Shown in pieces: positions 8,492 through 19,111 of a stretch of 64,000 bases of DNA. The notes under the pieces are model-generated. The model was not told where the DNA came from. It saw only the letters and a list, made by a program, of their open reading frames with translations, and made no database searches. The DNA comes from Arthrobacter antibioticus (lineage in GTDB: Bacteria > Actinomycetota > Actinomycetes > Actinomycetales > Micrococcaceae), in contig NZ_JASISQ010000001.1 of NCBI RefSeq assembly GCF_030063205.1, positions 795,152 to 859,151 of the forward strand. The letters are read 5' to 3'. Position numbers and translations under genes: made by a program. How positions within the stretch are numbered: position 1 is the first letter of the stretch; every line of letters starts with the position of its first letter.

Positions 8492-9184
8492 ATGAGCGCA
8501 GTGGAGACGGCCATGCAAGGGTTGCGGGCCAAGATCGCATCCGGTGAGCTGCTGCCTGGCCAGAAATGCCCGCCCGAAGGCGAACTGGCCGCACAACTTG
8601 GTGTTTCGCGTAGTTCCCTACGCGAGGCAATCCGCGCCATGTCTGCCTTGGGCGTTATGGAAGCTAGACACGGCTCTGGAACCTATGTTTCCTCCCTTGA
8701 ACCGGCACAGATCCTCAAGGGCTTCGCGTTGCTAGTGGACCTTTTCCCCTTTGACAGCGTTCTTGAACTTTTCGAAATACGCCGCTCCTTGGAATCACAT
8801 GCTGCCGCCGGGGCAGCGGCCCGGGCAACACCTGAGCTCATGGCAGAATTGGATGATCTGGTGGCCAAAATGGAGGCCACCGAGAACTCCGCTGACATCT
8901 CCGACTTAGATGCCCGCTTCCACGAAGCAATTTGTGCCGCTGGCGGCAATTCAACTCTGACCTCATTGATGGGTCTTTTTCGGTCCCGAGGCCGGCATTT
9001 CAATGTTTTTGACAGCGTTGAAGGAGCGAACGTGCGCGAGGCCAGCAACAAGGGCCATCGGGACATTGTTGAAGCGATCAGAAACCGGGACCCTTCCTCC
9101 GCAGCCACAGCGACCGCCGGGCACATTGCGCAGACGGAGTTCTGGCTTAAGAAACTCAGACCCGCGCCCGACCTTGACCGCTAG
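8492..9184 (+). CDS. GntR-family regulator, FadR subgroup (FCD domain)
   Basis: The 230-residue protein has an N-terminal winged HTH (GELLPGQKCPPEGELAAQLG, then SRSSLREAIRAMSALGVME and HGSGTYV) and an all-helical FCD ligand-binding domain from about residue 80. In the latter, Asp/His residues of the type that bind metal appear at LDARFHEAICAAGGN and RDIVEAI. FadR-type regulators usually respond to small carboxylic acids and control the adjacent operon. Here the divergent neighbour is the aminotransferase and sugar-ABC cluster, the probable target. The ATG at 8492 follows AAAGGGA. Confidence 0.9.
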   Translation: MSAVETAMQGLRAKIASGELLPGQKCPPEGELAAQLGVSRSSLREAIRAMSALGVMEARHGSGTYVSSLEPAQILKGFALLVDLFPFDSVLELFEIRRSLESHAAAGAAARATPELMAELDDLVAKMEATENSADISDLDARFHEAICAAGGNSTLTSLMGLFRSRGRHFNVFDSVEGANVREASNKGHRDIVEAIRNRDPSSAATATAGHIAQTEFWLKKLRPAPDLDR

Positions 9185-9330
9185 GTCCGGCTCCGGCCCA
9201 TTTTATGGACCCAAACTGGCCCCTCCGGGACTGCACTCCACACCTGGTAGGACGTTCCGGCGTCGGACATTACCCTCATATCCACCCTTGCTCCGATCCG
9301 CCAAGCCAGTAAAAAAAATAGGCTGAAGCC

Positions 9331-10083
9331 ATGACCATCACAACAGAGCAAAAACAACGTACGCTAGCGGTTCAGGCCCGCGGATTGCGTAAAAGCTACG
9401 GCAAAGGCGAGACAGAGGTGACCGCGCTGAAGAACGTGGATCTGGATTTCCCCGCCGGCCAATTCACCGCGATCATGGGCCCCTCAGGCTCCGGAAAATC
9501 AACACTGATGCACTGTTTGGCTGGCCTGGACTCAGTCTCTTCAGGCACCATCCATCTAGGCGACACCGAGCTAACCGCACTGAACGACAAGGCTTTAACA
9601 CAACTGCGCCGGGACCGGATTGGCTTCGTCTTCCAAGCCTTCAATCTAGTCCCGACCCTGACCGCAGAAGCCAACATCACTTTACCGGTGGCCCTGGCAG
9701 GCAGCACAGTGGACAAGGAATGGTTCACCTTCATCACCACTACGCTGGGTTTAACCGACAGGCTCAAACACAAGCCGCACGAGCTTTCCGGAGGCCAGCA
9801 ACAACGGGTTGCCGTTGCCCGAGCTCTACTCACCCGCCCCGATGTCATTTTCGGCGATGAGCCCACGGGAAACCTAGATTCGCGCTCCGGCGCCGAAGTC
9901 CTGGGCATGTTGCGCCGCTCATCCCGGGAGATGGGTCAGAGCATTATTATGGTCACCCACGATCCGGTGGCAGCCTCCTATGCTGACCGCGTGGTTCTGA
10001 TGAACGACGGCGAACTGGTGGGCCAGTTGGAGAATCCCACCGCCGAGTCGGTGCTGGCTTCGCTGGCTTCCTTGGGGGCATAA
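9331..10083 (+). CDS. ABC transporter ATP-binding protein, MacB/LolD type
   Basis: The 250-residue ATPase shows Walker A GPSGSGKST, a Q-loop VFQAFNLVPTLTAEAN, signature LSGGQQQRVAVARALL, Walker B VIFGDEPTGNLDS and switch His in MVTHDP. The LVPTLTAEAN region and the GNLD motif are typical of the MacB/LolD/FtsE group, which works with FtsX-type permeases; exactly such a permease starts 3 bases downstream. Substrates of this group in actinobacteria include peptides, lipids and drugs; the actual cargo is unknown. Confidence 0.92.
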   Translation: MTITTEQKQRTLAVQARGLRKSYGKGETEVTALKNVDLDFPAGQFTAIMGPSGSGKSTLMHCLAGLDSVSSGTIHLGDTELTALNDKALTQLRRDRIGFVFQAFNLVPTLTAEANITLPVALAGSTVDKEWFTFITTTLGLTDRLKHKPHELSGGQQQRVAVARALLTRPDVIFGDEPTGNLDSRSGAEVLGMLRRSSREMGQSIIMVTHDPVAASYADRVVLMNDGELVGQLENPTAESVLASLASLGA

Positions 10084-10086
10084 GTC

Positions 10087-12600
10087 GTGTTGCACGTTTC
10101 CCTGAGCCAACTTAAAACTCATTCGCGGCGGTTTATCGCCATTACTTTGGCCGTGCTCCTAGCGGTCGCATTTCTTTCGGCAACACTGATGGTCAATGCC
10201 TCCACAAAGGCATCCTTGAAGGCCAGCATCGGCCAAGAGTACGCATCAGCCGATTTGCTCATCTCCCCCACAAACGAGCAACTGTTGACGGCGAGTTCGG
10301 CTGAAATGGTTGCCTCATCTTCACTGGTGGCTCAGTCCTACCCCCTGATTTCGGTGTATGCCCAGTCTGATCTAGGCAACGCTTCCCTTGGCGCGTCCTT
10401 CCGGAATATGCCGGACAACCCAGCCTTGGAGCCTCTCGCGTTACTTTCGGGAGCATGGCCCTCCAGTAAGAACGAGGTGGTGGTGGATGCGCAAACCGCC
10501 AAGCGCAATTCCCTCACGATAGGTAGCAAAGTCACTGTGAAAGGTGAGGCCGTATCCGGCAGCAATACTGCCTCCGCAGATGCCACCGGTGGCGCTGCTG
10601 CAACCAGTCTGCAGGCAAGCATCACCGGCATCATGGCCTCCTCCACAAACCCCATGTTGCAGGGCTCAGCGCAATTTGTAGGCACACTGGCCGCAGTGCG
10701 CACCATTGCGCCCGGCGACGCTAACTTTGACAGCATCGCTATGAAGCTAAAACCCGGTGTCACCGTGGATGAGGCCAAATCGGCGCTCTCCACCAGTCTG
10801 GACCGTCCTGCAACAACAATCCTGACAGCGGATGAAAACACCACTGAAATGGTGGCCATGTTCACAGGGGGTCAGGACCAACTGACCATCATCTTGTTGG
10901 CATTCGCCGCCGTTGCCTTGCTAGTTTCGGCATTGGTGGTCTCCAATACGTTCTCCGTGCTGGTTGCTCAGAGGACTCGGGAGTTGGCACTGTTGCGCTG
11001 TGTTGGAGCCAGCCGGAAACAGATTCGCAACTCCGTCATAGTTGAAGCACTCATTGTGGGCTTCGTGGCCTCGATACTGGGTGTTCTTACAGCGGCGGGC
11101 ATCATGGCCTTGATCTTGACGCTGCTGGCCAACAACCCTGACTTCACCTTCGCCACTTTGGCGGTGCCGCCGTCGGCCATCATTGCCGGGCTTGTGGTGG
11201 GAACCTCGCTCACGGTACTGTCCGCTCTAGTTCCCGCCCGAGCTGCAACAGCTGTGGCACCTCTGGCTGCGTTGCGGCCCGTTGATGACGCCTCACTGCA
11301 GAATGCTGGCGGCCGCGCACGTCTAATAATCGGGATTGTGCTCACGCTGCTCGGCGGCGTGGGGCTGGTTGTTGGCGGCCTGAGCGCAAACCTACTCTTG
11401 GCGTTGCCCTCCGGAGCTGCCTCCTTCATAGGCATCCTGATGATGGCCACTCTCATTGTGCCCAAGCTGGTCTCACTAGCTGGGATACTGGCTCGTCCCG
11501 CCGGGGTCCCGGGGCGAATGGCCGCCGCCAACGCGGTGCGGAATCCGCGTAGGACCACGGCAACGGCCTCAGCCCTCCTCATTGGAGTGACTCTTGTAAC
11601 CATGATGATGACTGGCGCAGCAACAGCCAGACATGCCTTTGATACCGAGCTTGACGGTAGTTATCCGGTCGATATCACCGCCCAAAGCTATCCCGGGGCA
11701 ACCGCGATTTCGCCGGCCGATATCGCAGCAGCAGCGGCACTCCCTGGCGTCAAGCATATTGCCAAACTGGAGCTGGTTGGTTCCATAGTGGTCGGGGATA
11801 CGCAGCTGCCTGCCTACGCAATATCAGAGTCCGATGCGCTGGCTTTACTGGCGAATCCCGCCAACCGTCCCGGCCCTACATCAGCAGTACTGCCCAAGAG
11901 TTTCCAAAGCACCTCGGTCAGTCTGGCCGCCGGAACTCAAACAACCACTCTGAGCGCAACCCCAGCCACAACCGATGGCTCAAATGCTCTGGTTTCCTTG
12001 GCGAGCTTCCCTGCGCTGGATGCCGGCGACCCGCTGCACAGCCAAGAAATTGCTCCCCTATGGATTTCCGTTGACGAGTCACTAGATGCTAACGCCCTAA
12101 CGGATCTGCGCACATCTCTGGCCAGTGCGTTGCATATTGACGATTACCAGGTCAGCGGTGCCGTTCTGGAGAAGGCCATGTTCAACCAGATCATCGATAT
12201 GTTGCTGCTTGTGGTTACAGGGCTGCTGGCCGTGGCCGTGTTCATTGCGCTGATCGGCGTGGCGAACACGCTGTCATTGTCCGTGTTGGAACGGACCCGG
12301 GAAAATTCCTTACTGCGGGCCCTGGGTCTCACACGAGGTCAGCTGCGAGGCATGTTGGCGCTGGAAGCAGTCCTGATTGCCGGAGTTGCCGCGATCATAG
12401 GCTCATTCATGGGCGTCATCTACGGTTGGGCTGGCGCGCAATCGGCCCTAGGCAACTTTGCCGACGTCTCAGTCATGATCCCTTGGGGTCAAATCTTGAT
12501 GGTGGTGCTCGTAGCTGGCGTTGCCGGTCTCCTGGCCTCAGTAGTGCCGGCTCACCGCGCTGCGAAGGTCTCACCTGTTGAGGGAATGGCCATGGACTGA
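10087..12600 (+). CDS. ABC transporter permease with two FtsX domains
   Basis: The 837-residue membrane protein has an N-terminal helix, a roughly 230-residue extracellular domain, a first FtsX core (VSALVVSNTFSVLVAQRTRE, LALLRCVGASRKQIRNSV), two more helices, a second extracellular domain and a C-terminal FtsX core (GVANTLSLSVLERTRENSLL, RALGLTRGQLRGM). It ends with SVVPAHRAAKVSPVEGMAMD. This duplicated FtsX layout is usual for actinobacterial ABC exporters paired with a MacB-type ATPase. The start is GTG at 10087, 3 bases after the ATPase stop, so the two form an operon. The long hairpin at 12617 may end the transcript. Confidence 0.92.
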   Translation: MLHVSLSQLKTHSRRFIAITLAVLLAVAFLSATLMVNASTKASLKASIGQEYASADLLISPTNEQLLTASSAEMVASSSLVAQSYPLISVYAQSDLGNASLGASFRNMPDNPALEPLALLSGAWPSSKNEVVVDAQTAKRNSLTIGSKVTVKGEAVSGSNTASADATGGAAATSLQASITGIMASSTNPMLQGSAQFVGTLAAVRTIAPGDANFDSIAMKLKPGVTVDEAKSALSTSLDRPATTILTADENTTEMVAMFTGGQDQLTIILLAFAAVALLVSALVVSNTFSVLVAQRTRELALLRCVGASRKQIRNSVIVEALIVGFVASILGVLTAAGIMALILTLLANNPDFTFATLAVPPSAIIAGLVVGTSLTVLSALVPARAATAVAPLAALRPVDDASLQNAGGRARLIIGIVLTLLGGVGLVVGGLSANLLLALPSGAASFIGILMMATLIVPKLVSLAGILARPAGVPGRMAAANAVRNPRRTTATASALLIGVTLVTMMMTGAATARHAFDTELDGSYPVDITAQSYPGATAISPADIAAAAALPGVKHIAKLELVGSIVVGDTQLPAYAISESDALALLANPANRPGPTSAVLPKSFQSTSVSLAAGTQTTTLSATPATTDGSNALVSLASFPALDAGDPLHSQEIAPLWISVDESLDANALTDLRTSLASALHIDDYQVSGAVLEKAMFNQIIDMLLLVVTGLLAVAVFIALIGVANTLSLSVLERTRENSLLRALGLTRGQLRGMLALEAVLIAGVAAIIGSFMGVIYGWAGAQSALGNFADVSVMIPWGQILMVVLVAGVAGLLASVVPAHRAAKVSPVEGMAMD

Positions 12601-12616
12601 GCGGCCCCTGCAGCGC

Positions 12617-12682
12617 TAAAGCCGCCGGTTGCGGATAAAGCCACTCGGCGCCGGGTGGCTTTATCCGCAACCGGCGGCTTTA
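12617..12682. repeat. Long perfect hairpin (copy 1), 28-bp arms
   Basis: The arms at 12617-12644 and 12655-12682 are perfectly complementary over 28 bp, with a 10-base loop that is itself palindromic (CGGCGCCG core). The arm carries GCCGCCGGTTGCGGATAAAG. A second copy with the same arm sequence lies at 13794-13859, and together they bracket the AbiEi/DUF559-like gene. Flanking A and T runs allow it to act as a terminator in either direction, but the stem is much longer than a typical intrinsic terminator. Each arm contains TTATCCGCA or its complement, one mismatch from a DnaA box. Confidence 0.9.
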
Positions 12683-12714
12683 CCCAATGGGTCGAGGTTG
12701 TGCACAGCCGGGAG

Positions 12715-12723
12715 TTATCCACA
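12715..12723 (+). promoter_or_regulatory. Perfect DnaA-box sequence upstream of the AbiEi/DUF559-like gene
   Basis: TTATCCACA occurs at 12715-12723 within TGCACAGCCGGGAGTTATCC, about 50 bases before the gene start. It equals the consensus DnaA box. One copy alone is not an origin, and no dnaA or dnaN gene is near. With the related TTATCCGCA in the flanking hairpins, it may be a regulatory or replication-linked signal of this gene. Confidence 0.5.
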
Positions 12724-12775
12724 ATTGCAACCGTGCCTCTTTCACTCTCGCTCTCCGGGTGGAACGCTCGGATGT

Positions 12776-13780
12776 ATGAACTTGCCACGCCTGATCCGTC
12801 CGGCCGATCTTGAAAAGGTGGGACAAGACCGCCGCGCACTTGTCACGCTTACCAATAAAGGTGAGCTGACACGCCTACGGCGTGGCATCTATATGAAATC
12901 TACCGAGTGGACTGAACTCAATCTGCCACAAAAATACGGCATGAAGACGCTCGCTTACCAACAACAAACACTGCGACAGCCCGTTTTTACGCATGCCACC
13001 GCTGGGCTCCTATGGGGTCTTTGGCTAGTGCGAACACCCCAGAAGCTGCACGTCATGACGGATGTTATGACCAGCGGCCGGTCCAAGAACGGGGTGGTCC
13101 GTCACCGCGGTTCGATGACTGAAGGGATGCTGCGCTGTGGCCCGTTCTTACTAACAGACAAAATTACAACCGTCATGCAACTGATTCTGTCACTTGATTT
13201 TCCCTCCGCGGTGGCCATCTGCGACTCAAGTTTGCGCATCCCAAACCGCAACTACATGCTCAATCACTTCACTCCCGCAGGTTCGGAGTCGGACTTCACC
13301 GAGCCAACATGGCAGAGCACAGACCCACAAGGTCCGCCATTACAGCTTGCGGACCTTGTGAACTCAGCAGAGCTCCTACCCACCAAGGCCGCGCAGCGAC
13401 GAGCCCTTGCCATCATCAACTTCAGCTCCTCCCTCTCAGGATCGGCCGGCGAGTCGATCAGCCGTGCAAAAATGCACCAATGGGGATTCCCCGCGCCCGT
13501 ACTGCAAAAACATTTCACACTACGTGATGGCAGCAACGCGTTTGTGGACTTCTGGTTCGAGGAGCAGAAAATAGTGGGTGAATTTGATGGCAAGGGCAAG
13601 TACCTGCGCGGTGATTGGGGAGGTGGGCTCAGCATTCAACAACGCGTGTTGAAGGAAAAGCAACGTGAGAACCAGATCCGTGCCCAAGGAAATGGTTTCG
13701 TGCGCTGGGATTGGAAGGAAATGATGAACAGGGAACGGTTCATCTACCTTTTACGCGAAGCGGGACTGCGTCAAAAATAG
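12776..13780 (+). CDS. AbiEi-like HTH protein with C-terminal DUF559/Vsr-like nuclease fold
   Basis: The 334-residue protein begins with an AbiEi-antitoxin-like winged HTH (LIRPADLEKVGQDRRALVTL, ELTRLRRGIYMKS). The middle has AbiEi-like features (FTHATAGLLWGLW). The C-terminus carries a PD-(D/E)XK-like signature: Asp258 in VDFWFEEQKIV, then GEFDGKGKY with Glu269, Asp271 and Lys273, followed by a K/E/R-rich helix and a terminal GFVRWDWKEMM. The ATG at 12776 is used because the longer frame starts inside the hairpin. No AbiEii toxin gene follows, so it is a solitary protein. It could be a nuclease or regulator; function is unknown. It is enclosed by two copies of one long hairpin. Confidence 0.75.
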   Translation: MNLPRLIRPADLEKVGQDRRALVTLTNKGELTRLRRGIYMKSTEWTELNLPQKYGMKTLAYQQQTLRQPVFTHATAGLLWGLWLVRTPQKLHVMTDVMTSGRSKNGVVRHRGSMTEGMLRCGPFLLTDKITTVMQLILSLDFPSAVAICDSSLRIPNRNYMLNHFTPAGSESDFTEPTWQSTDPQGPPLQLADLVNSAELLPTKAAQRRALAIINFSSSLSGSAGESISRAKMHQWGFPAPVLQKHFTLRDGSNAFVDFWFEEQKIVGEFDGKGKYLRGDWGGGLSIQQRVLKEKQRENQIRAQGNGFVRWDWKEMMNRERFIYLLREAGLRQK

Positions 13781-13793
13781 CGCCGCCCACCAC

Positions 13794-13859
13794 AAAAGCC
13801 GCCGGTTGCGGATAAAGCCACCGCGCGCGGGGTGGCTTTATCCGCAACCGGCGGCTTTT
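13794..13859. repeat. Long perfect hairpin (copy 2), 29-bp arms
   Basis: The arms at 13794-13822 and 13831-13859 are perfectly complementary over 29 bp, with an 8-base GC loop. The shared arm (AAAGCCGCCGGTTGCGGATA and onward) is identical to copy 1 at 12617-12682; only the loop and outermost bases differ. It lies between the stop of the AbiEi/DUF559-like gene and the convergent stop of metG, so a bidirectional terminator role is plausible. Same-sequence hairpins on both sides of one gene suggest the unit moved or arose as a cassette. Confidence 0.9.
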
Positions 13860-13874
13860 AGGTAATAAGGGAGA

Positions 13875-15449
13875 CTACGCCTCGGCCGGCTCCTCATACC
13901 GTGGGAAGATCGGCGTCGGAGCGGGCAGCACGGTTCCGGCCACCAAGGGAGTGGAAATGGCCGTGAACTGGCGAAGCGTATCCTCTGCTTCGGTGCCCTG
14001 GCCCAAAATTGTCAGCAGCTTACCGGCCGCGTCAGGCATCACGGGCTGGATGAGGATCGAAACAATGCGCAGGATCTCCAATGTCACGTACAAAACTGTT
14101 TCCATCCGCGCCACATCAGTCTTGCGCAGCACCCATGGGGCCTGCTCGGCGAAGTAAGCGTTGGTGTCGCCCAAAACAAGCCAGATCTTCTCCAACGAGC
14201 CATGGAAATCCTGCACCTCATAAGCGTTGCGTGAGTGCTCAAGCAGCCCATGTACAGCAGCCAAAATCTCCTCGTCGGCAGAGGTGAATGCACCAGGGGC
14301 AGGCACGGTACCTGAGCAGTTCTTCGCCACCATGGACAGTGAACGTTGGGCTAGGTTGCCCAGGTTATTAGCCAGGTCAGCGTTCATACGACCCACCACA
14401 GCGTCATGGTTGTAGGAGCCGTCGGCCCCGAAGTGAACTTCACGCAGCAAGAAGAAGCGCACCTGGTCCAACCCGTATTGGGCAACCCAGTCGGCAGGAG
14501 CCACCACGTTACCCAGCGATTTGGACATCTTCACGCCATTGTTGTGCAGGAAACCGTGGATCATTACGCGCTTGGGCAATTCAAGTCCGGCGGACATCAA
14601 AAATGCCGGCCAGTACACGGCATGGAACCGGGAGATATCCTTGCCGATGACGTGAACATCTGCCGGCCAGTACTTTTTGAAAGCCTCTGAGTCCACATCA
14701 GGGTAGCCCACACCTGTTAAGTAGTTGGTCAGCGCATCAACCCAGACATACATGACGTGTTTGTCGTTGCCAGGAACCGGCACTCCCCAGTCGAATGTGG
14801 TCCGGCTAACCGAGAGGTCTTCGAGCCCTCCCTTGACGAAGCTGATGACCTCGTTGAAGCGCGTTCGGGGGGCACCAAATTCGGGTACAGAGTCGTAGAG
14901 TGCCAGCAGTTTGTCTTGGTAATTGGAGAGTCGGAAAAAGTAGCTTTCCTCTTCGGTCCAGGTCAGTACAGTATCGGTGACCTTGGAGTAGCGGTTTCCG
15001 TCCTCACGCAGTTCCGTCTCATCTTCGCCGTAGTAGGCCTCGTCACGAACCGAGTACCAGCCCTCGTACTTGCCTAAGTAAATATCCCCGGCCTCTTCCA
15101 TCTTCTGCCAGATGGCCTGAGAGGCGGAGTAATGATCGGCGTCGGTGGTGCGAATAAAACGGTCATAGCTAATGCCAAGGGCCGCATGGGTTTCCTTGAA
15201 AATTGTGACGTTGCGGTCAACGAGTTCTTTGGGCGTGAGGCCCTCTTTTTCAGCCGTCTGGGCAATCTTCATACCGTGCTCATCTGTGCCAGTCAGGAAC
15301 ATGACATCAAAACCGTCAAGGCGCTTGAACCGGGCCATGGCGTCGGTAGCAATGTATTCGTACGCGTGCCCAATGTGCGGAACGCCGTTGGGGTACGTGA
15401 TGGCGGTTGTCAGGTAGTAAGGCGTCTTGGCCGAGTCAGTAGTTCTCAC
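13875..15449 (-). CDS. metG: Methionyl-tRNA synthetase
   Basis: The 524-residue class I aminoacyl-tRNA synthetase charges tRNA-Met. The HIGH motif is at residues 25-28 ([13 protein letters not shown]) and the KMSKS loop begins at Lys307 ([10 protein letters not shown]). The anticodon-binding helical domain follows. There is no C-terminal tRNA-binding extension, and no zinc-binding Cys clusters are evident in the connective peptide, which fits the short actinobacterial type. The start is GTG at 15449, with only a weak ribosome site. The gene ends 15 bases from the second long hairpin. It lies downstream of serA, but a hairpin between them suggests separate transcription. Confidence 0.97.
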   Translation of the reverse strand: MRTTDSAKTPYYLTTAITYPNGVPHIGHAYEYIATDAMARFKRLDGFDVMFLTGTDEHGMKIAQTAEKEGLTPKELVDRNVTIFKETHAALGISYDRFIRTTDADHYSASQAIWQKMEEAGDIYLGKYEGWYSVRDEAYYGEDETELREDGNRYSKVTDTVLTWTEEESYFFRLSNYQDKLLALYDSVPEFGAPRTRFNEVISFVKGGLEDLSVSRTTFDWGVPVPGNDKHVMYVWVDALTNYLTGVGYPDVDSEAFKKYWPADVHVIGKDISRFHAVYWPAFLMSAGLELPKRVMIHGFLHNNGVKMSKSLGNVVAPADWVAQYGLDQVRFFLLREVHFGADGSYNHDAVVGRMNADLANNLGNLAQRSLSMVAKNCSGTVPAPGAFTSADEEILAAVHGLLEHSRNAYEVQDFHGSLEKIWLVLGDTNAYFAEQAPWVLRKTDVARMETVLYVTLEILRIVSILIQPVMPDAAGKLLTILGQGTEAEDTLRQFTAISTPLVAGTVLPAPTPIFPRYEEPAEA

Positions 15450-15523
15450 CCTATGAATTTACCGTGAAAATCCTTAAACGTAGATTCCTGGAACACCGCA
15501 TGTCCACGCTTGGAAAGTGAACG

Positions 15524-15559
15524 ACGGCGCGGTCCCCACCAAAGTGGGGACCGCGCCGT
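15524..15559. terminator. 16-bp hairpin between serA and metG
   Basis: ACGGCGCGGTCCCCAC at 15524-15539 pairs perfectly with 15544-15559 across a CAAA loop. It lies 27 bases after the serA stop. There is no strong U run on either strand, so it is a probable serA terminator of the U-poor actinobacterial type. Confidence 0.75.
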
Positions 15560-15586
15560 TGTTGTACCTAGGAAGAGGTGTGGAGA

Positions 15587-17182
15587 TTAGTCTTCCAGGT
15601 CCACTTCGCGGGCCATGGTGGCACCGATCTCAACCTTGATGGCTTCCAACAGTGACTGCGGCACGGAGCTGTCAACCGTGATCAGGGCCAGCGCCTGCCC
15701 TCCTTCTGTGTGGCGGGCAACCTGCATGCCGGCAATGTTGACCTGGTTCTCCCCCAGCAGGCGACCCAACGCGCCAACAACGCCGGGACGGTCCGCGTAA
15801 GCGATCACCAAGAGGTGATCGCTCATCGGGATTTCAAGTTCATAGCCATTGACCGAAACGATCTTCTGAATCTGCTTCGGGCCAGTCAAAGTACCTGAAA
15901 CGGAAATCTGCGAATCATCCGAGAGCGCCCCGCGGATGGTCAGCACGTTGCGGTAATCAGCAGACTCCAAGGTGGTGATCAGGTTGGTCTTGATGCCGCG
16001 CTGCTCGGCCAAAACCGGTGCGTTGACGTAGGAGACCTGCTCGGAAACAACATCCTTGAAGACACCCTTAAGTGCAGAGAGTTCAAGGGCTTTGACATCG
16101 TGGGCGGCAATTTCACCGGCAACTTCAACATCAATGGCGGTGACAGAAGCGTGGCACAGTGCAGTGAAGATCCGGCCCAGCTTCTCAATCAGCGGGATAC
16201 CGGGGCGAACGTCGGGGGCAATGACGCCACCGGCCACGTTCACGGCGTCAGGAACCAGCTCGCCGGCAAGGGCCAGACGTACTGATTTGGCAACGGAGAC
16301 GCCAGCCTTTTCCTGTGCTTCATCCGTGGAGGCTCCGAGGTGGGGTGTGGCAATGACGTTATCCAGACCCAGGAAGTCAACGTCGGTGGCAGGTTCCTTG
16401 ACGAATACGTCAATGCCAGCACCGGCAATGTCACCGTTGCGCAAGGCGATGTTCAGGGCAGCTTCATCGATCAAACCACCACGGGCCACGTTGATGACGT
16501 AGGCGGTTTTCTTCATCTTGGCGAATGCTTCGGTGCCAATCATGCCCAGTGTTTCTGGGGTGCGGGGCATGTGGATGGTGATGAAGTCCGACTGCTCCAG
16601 CAGCTCATCTAGGGACAGGAGCTGCACTCCCAGGCTGGCGGCGCGTGCTGAGGTGACGTAGGGATCGTAGGCAACGATCTCCATGCCAAATGCCTTGGCG
16701 CGCTCGGTGATCAGGGCGCCGATACGGCCCAAACCAATGATGCCGAGCTTCTTTTCCAGCAGTTCGGTCCCGGTGTACTTGGAACGCTTCCACTCACCAT
16801 TTTTCAGCGCGGTACTGGCGGCCGGAATGTGCCGGGCCAGGGAAAGAATGTGACCGATTGTCAGTTCGGCGGCAGAAACGATGTTCGATGTTGGTGCGTT
16901 GACCACCATGACCCCGGCCCGGGTTGCGGCCTTGATATCAACGTTATCCAGCCCCACACCCGCACGTGCAATGATCTTCAGTTTCTTCGCCGCGGCGATG
17001 GCCTCGGCGTCTACCTGCGTTGCGGAGCGAACCAGGATCGCATCAACGTCAACAATGGCGGAAAGCAAAGCGGAGCGATCTGCGCCGTCTGCATGTCGGA
17101 TCTCAAAATCGGGCCCCAGGGCCTCGATCGTGGCGGGTGACAGTTCCTCAGCGAGGAGTACTACTGGCTTGGTGGCGCTCAC
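15587..17182 (-). CDS. serA: D-3-phosphoglycerate dehydrogenase
   Basis: The 531-residue enzyme starts serine synthesis by oxidising 3-phosphoglycerate with NAD+. It has a substrate-binding domain, an NAD Rossmann domain (LGIIGLGRIGALITERA; ARGGLIDEAAL), the active-site His in ATPHLGASTDEAQEK, the extra allosteric substrate-binding domain of actinobacterial SerA, and a C-terminal ACT domain (VIAYADRPGVVGALGRLLGE) that usually senses serine. Length matches the long mycobacterial type. The start is GTG at 17182 with AGAGGTCA upstream. It follows ilvC in the same direction with a strong hairpin between. Confidence 0.97.
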   Translation of the reverse strand: MSATKPVVLLAEELSPATIEALGPDFEIRHADGADRSALLSAIVDVDAILVRSATQVDAEAIAAAKKLKIIARAGVGLDNVDIKAATRAGVMVVNAPTSNIVSAAELTIGHILSLARHIPAASTALKNGEWKRSKYTGTELLEKKLGIIGLGRIGALITERAKAFGMEIVAYDPYVTSARAASLGVQLLSLDELLEQSDFITIHMPRTPETLGMIGTEAFAKMKKTAYVINVARGGLIDEAALNIALRNGDIAGAGIDVFVKEPATDVDFLGLDNVIATPHLGASTDEAQEKAGVSVAKSVRLALAGELVPDAVNVAGGVIAPDVRPGIPLIEKLGRIFTALCHASVTAIDVEVAGEIAAHDVKALELSALKGVFKDVVSEQVSYVNAPVLAEQRGIKTNLITTLESADYRNVLTIRGALSDDSQISVSGTLTGPKQIQKIVSVNGYELEIPMSDHLLVIAYADRPGVVGALGRLLGENQVNIAGMQVARHTEGGQALALITVDSSVPQSLLEAIKVEIGATMAREVDLED

Positions 17183-17411
17183 CTGGTGACCTCTTTAGCT
17201 TTCGATTGTAATCTTGTGGAGATTCTTGGTGACTGGTTCTTGTCTTGTTAATTCAACAACAAAAGACGGGCTTCAGTTTATGGGAGGCCGGTTTGATCAG
17301 ACGTAACAATTGCAACAAAGTACGTCGCAAGCGATGTAGGTCACACAGCAAATTCAGCGTGCGCCCAGCGTGTGTTGACCTCCGCACAGACTGTGCCTGC
17401 AGTGGCAAAGC

Positions 17412-17456
17412 ACGACGGCGTCCGCTGGACCAGGCAGGTCCGGCAGACGCCGTCGT
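17412..17456. terminator. Hairpin after ilvC
   Basis: ACGACGGCGTC at 17412-17422 pairs with GACGCCGTCGT at 17446-17456, and the inner bases (CGCTGGACC and GGTCCGGCA) also largely pair. It is 24 bases beyond the ilvC stop and is the likely end of the ilvBNC transcript. The rest of the ilvC-serA gap (17183-17411) shows no gene. Confidence 0.75.
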
Positions 17457-17479
17457 CGAAGGTTGATAGATAAGCTGCG

Positions 17480-19109
<1,630 letters not shown>

Positions 19110-19111
19110 GT

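Noticed and set aside
12715-12723. Replication origin
   Set aside because: One consensus DnaA box only, no AT-rich unwinding element, and no dnaA, dnaN or gyr genes.
12629-12775. N-terminal extension of the AbiEi/DUF559-like protein
   Set aside because: The extension would be encoded by the hairpin right arm and by the DnaA-box region; the HTH begins naturally at the ATG at 12776.
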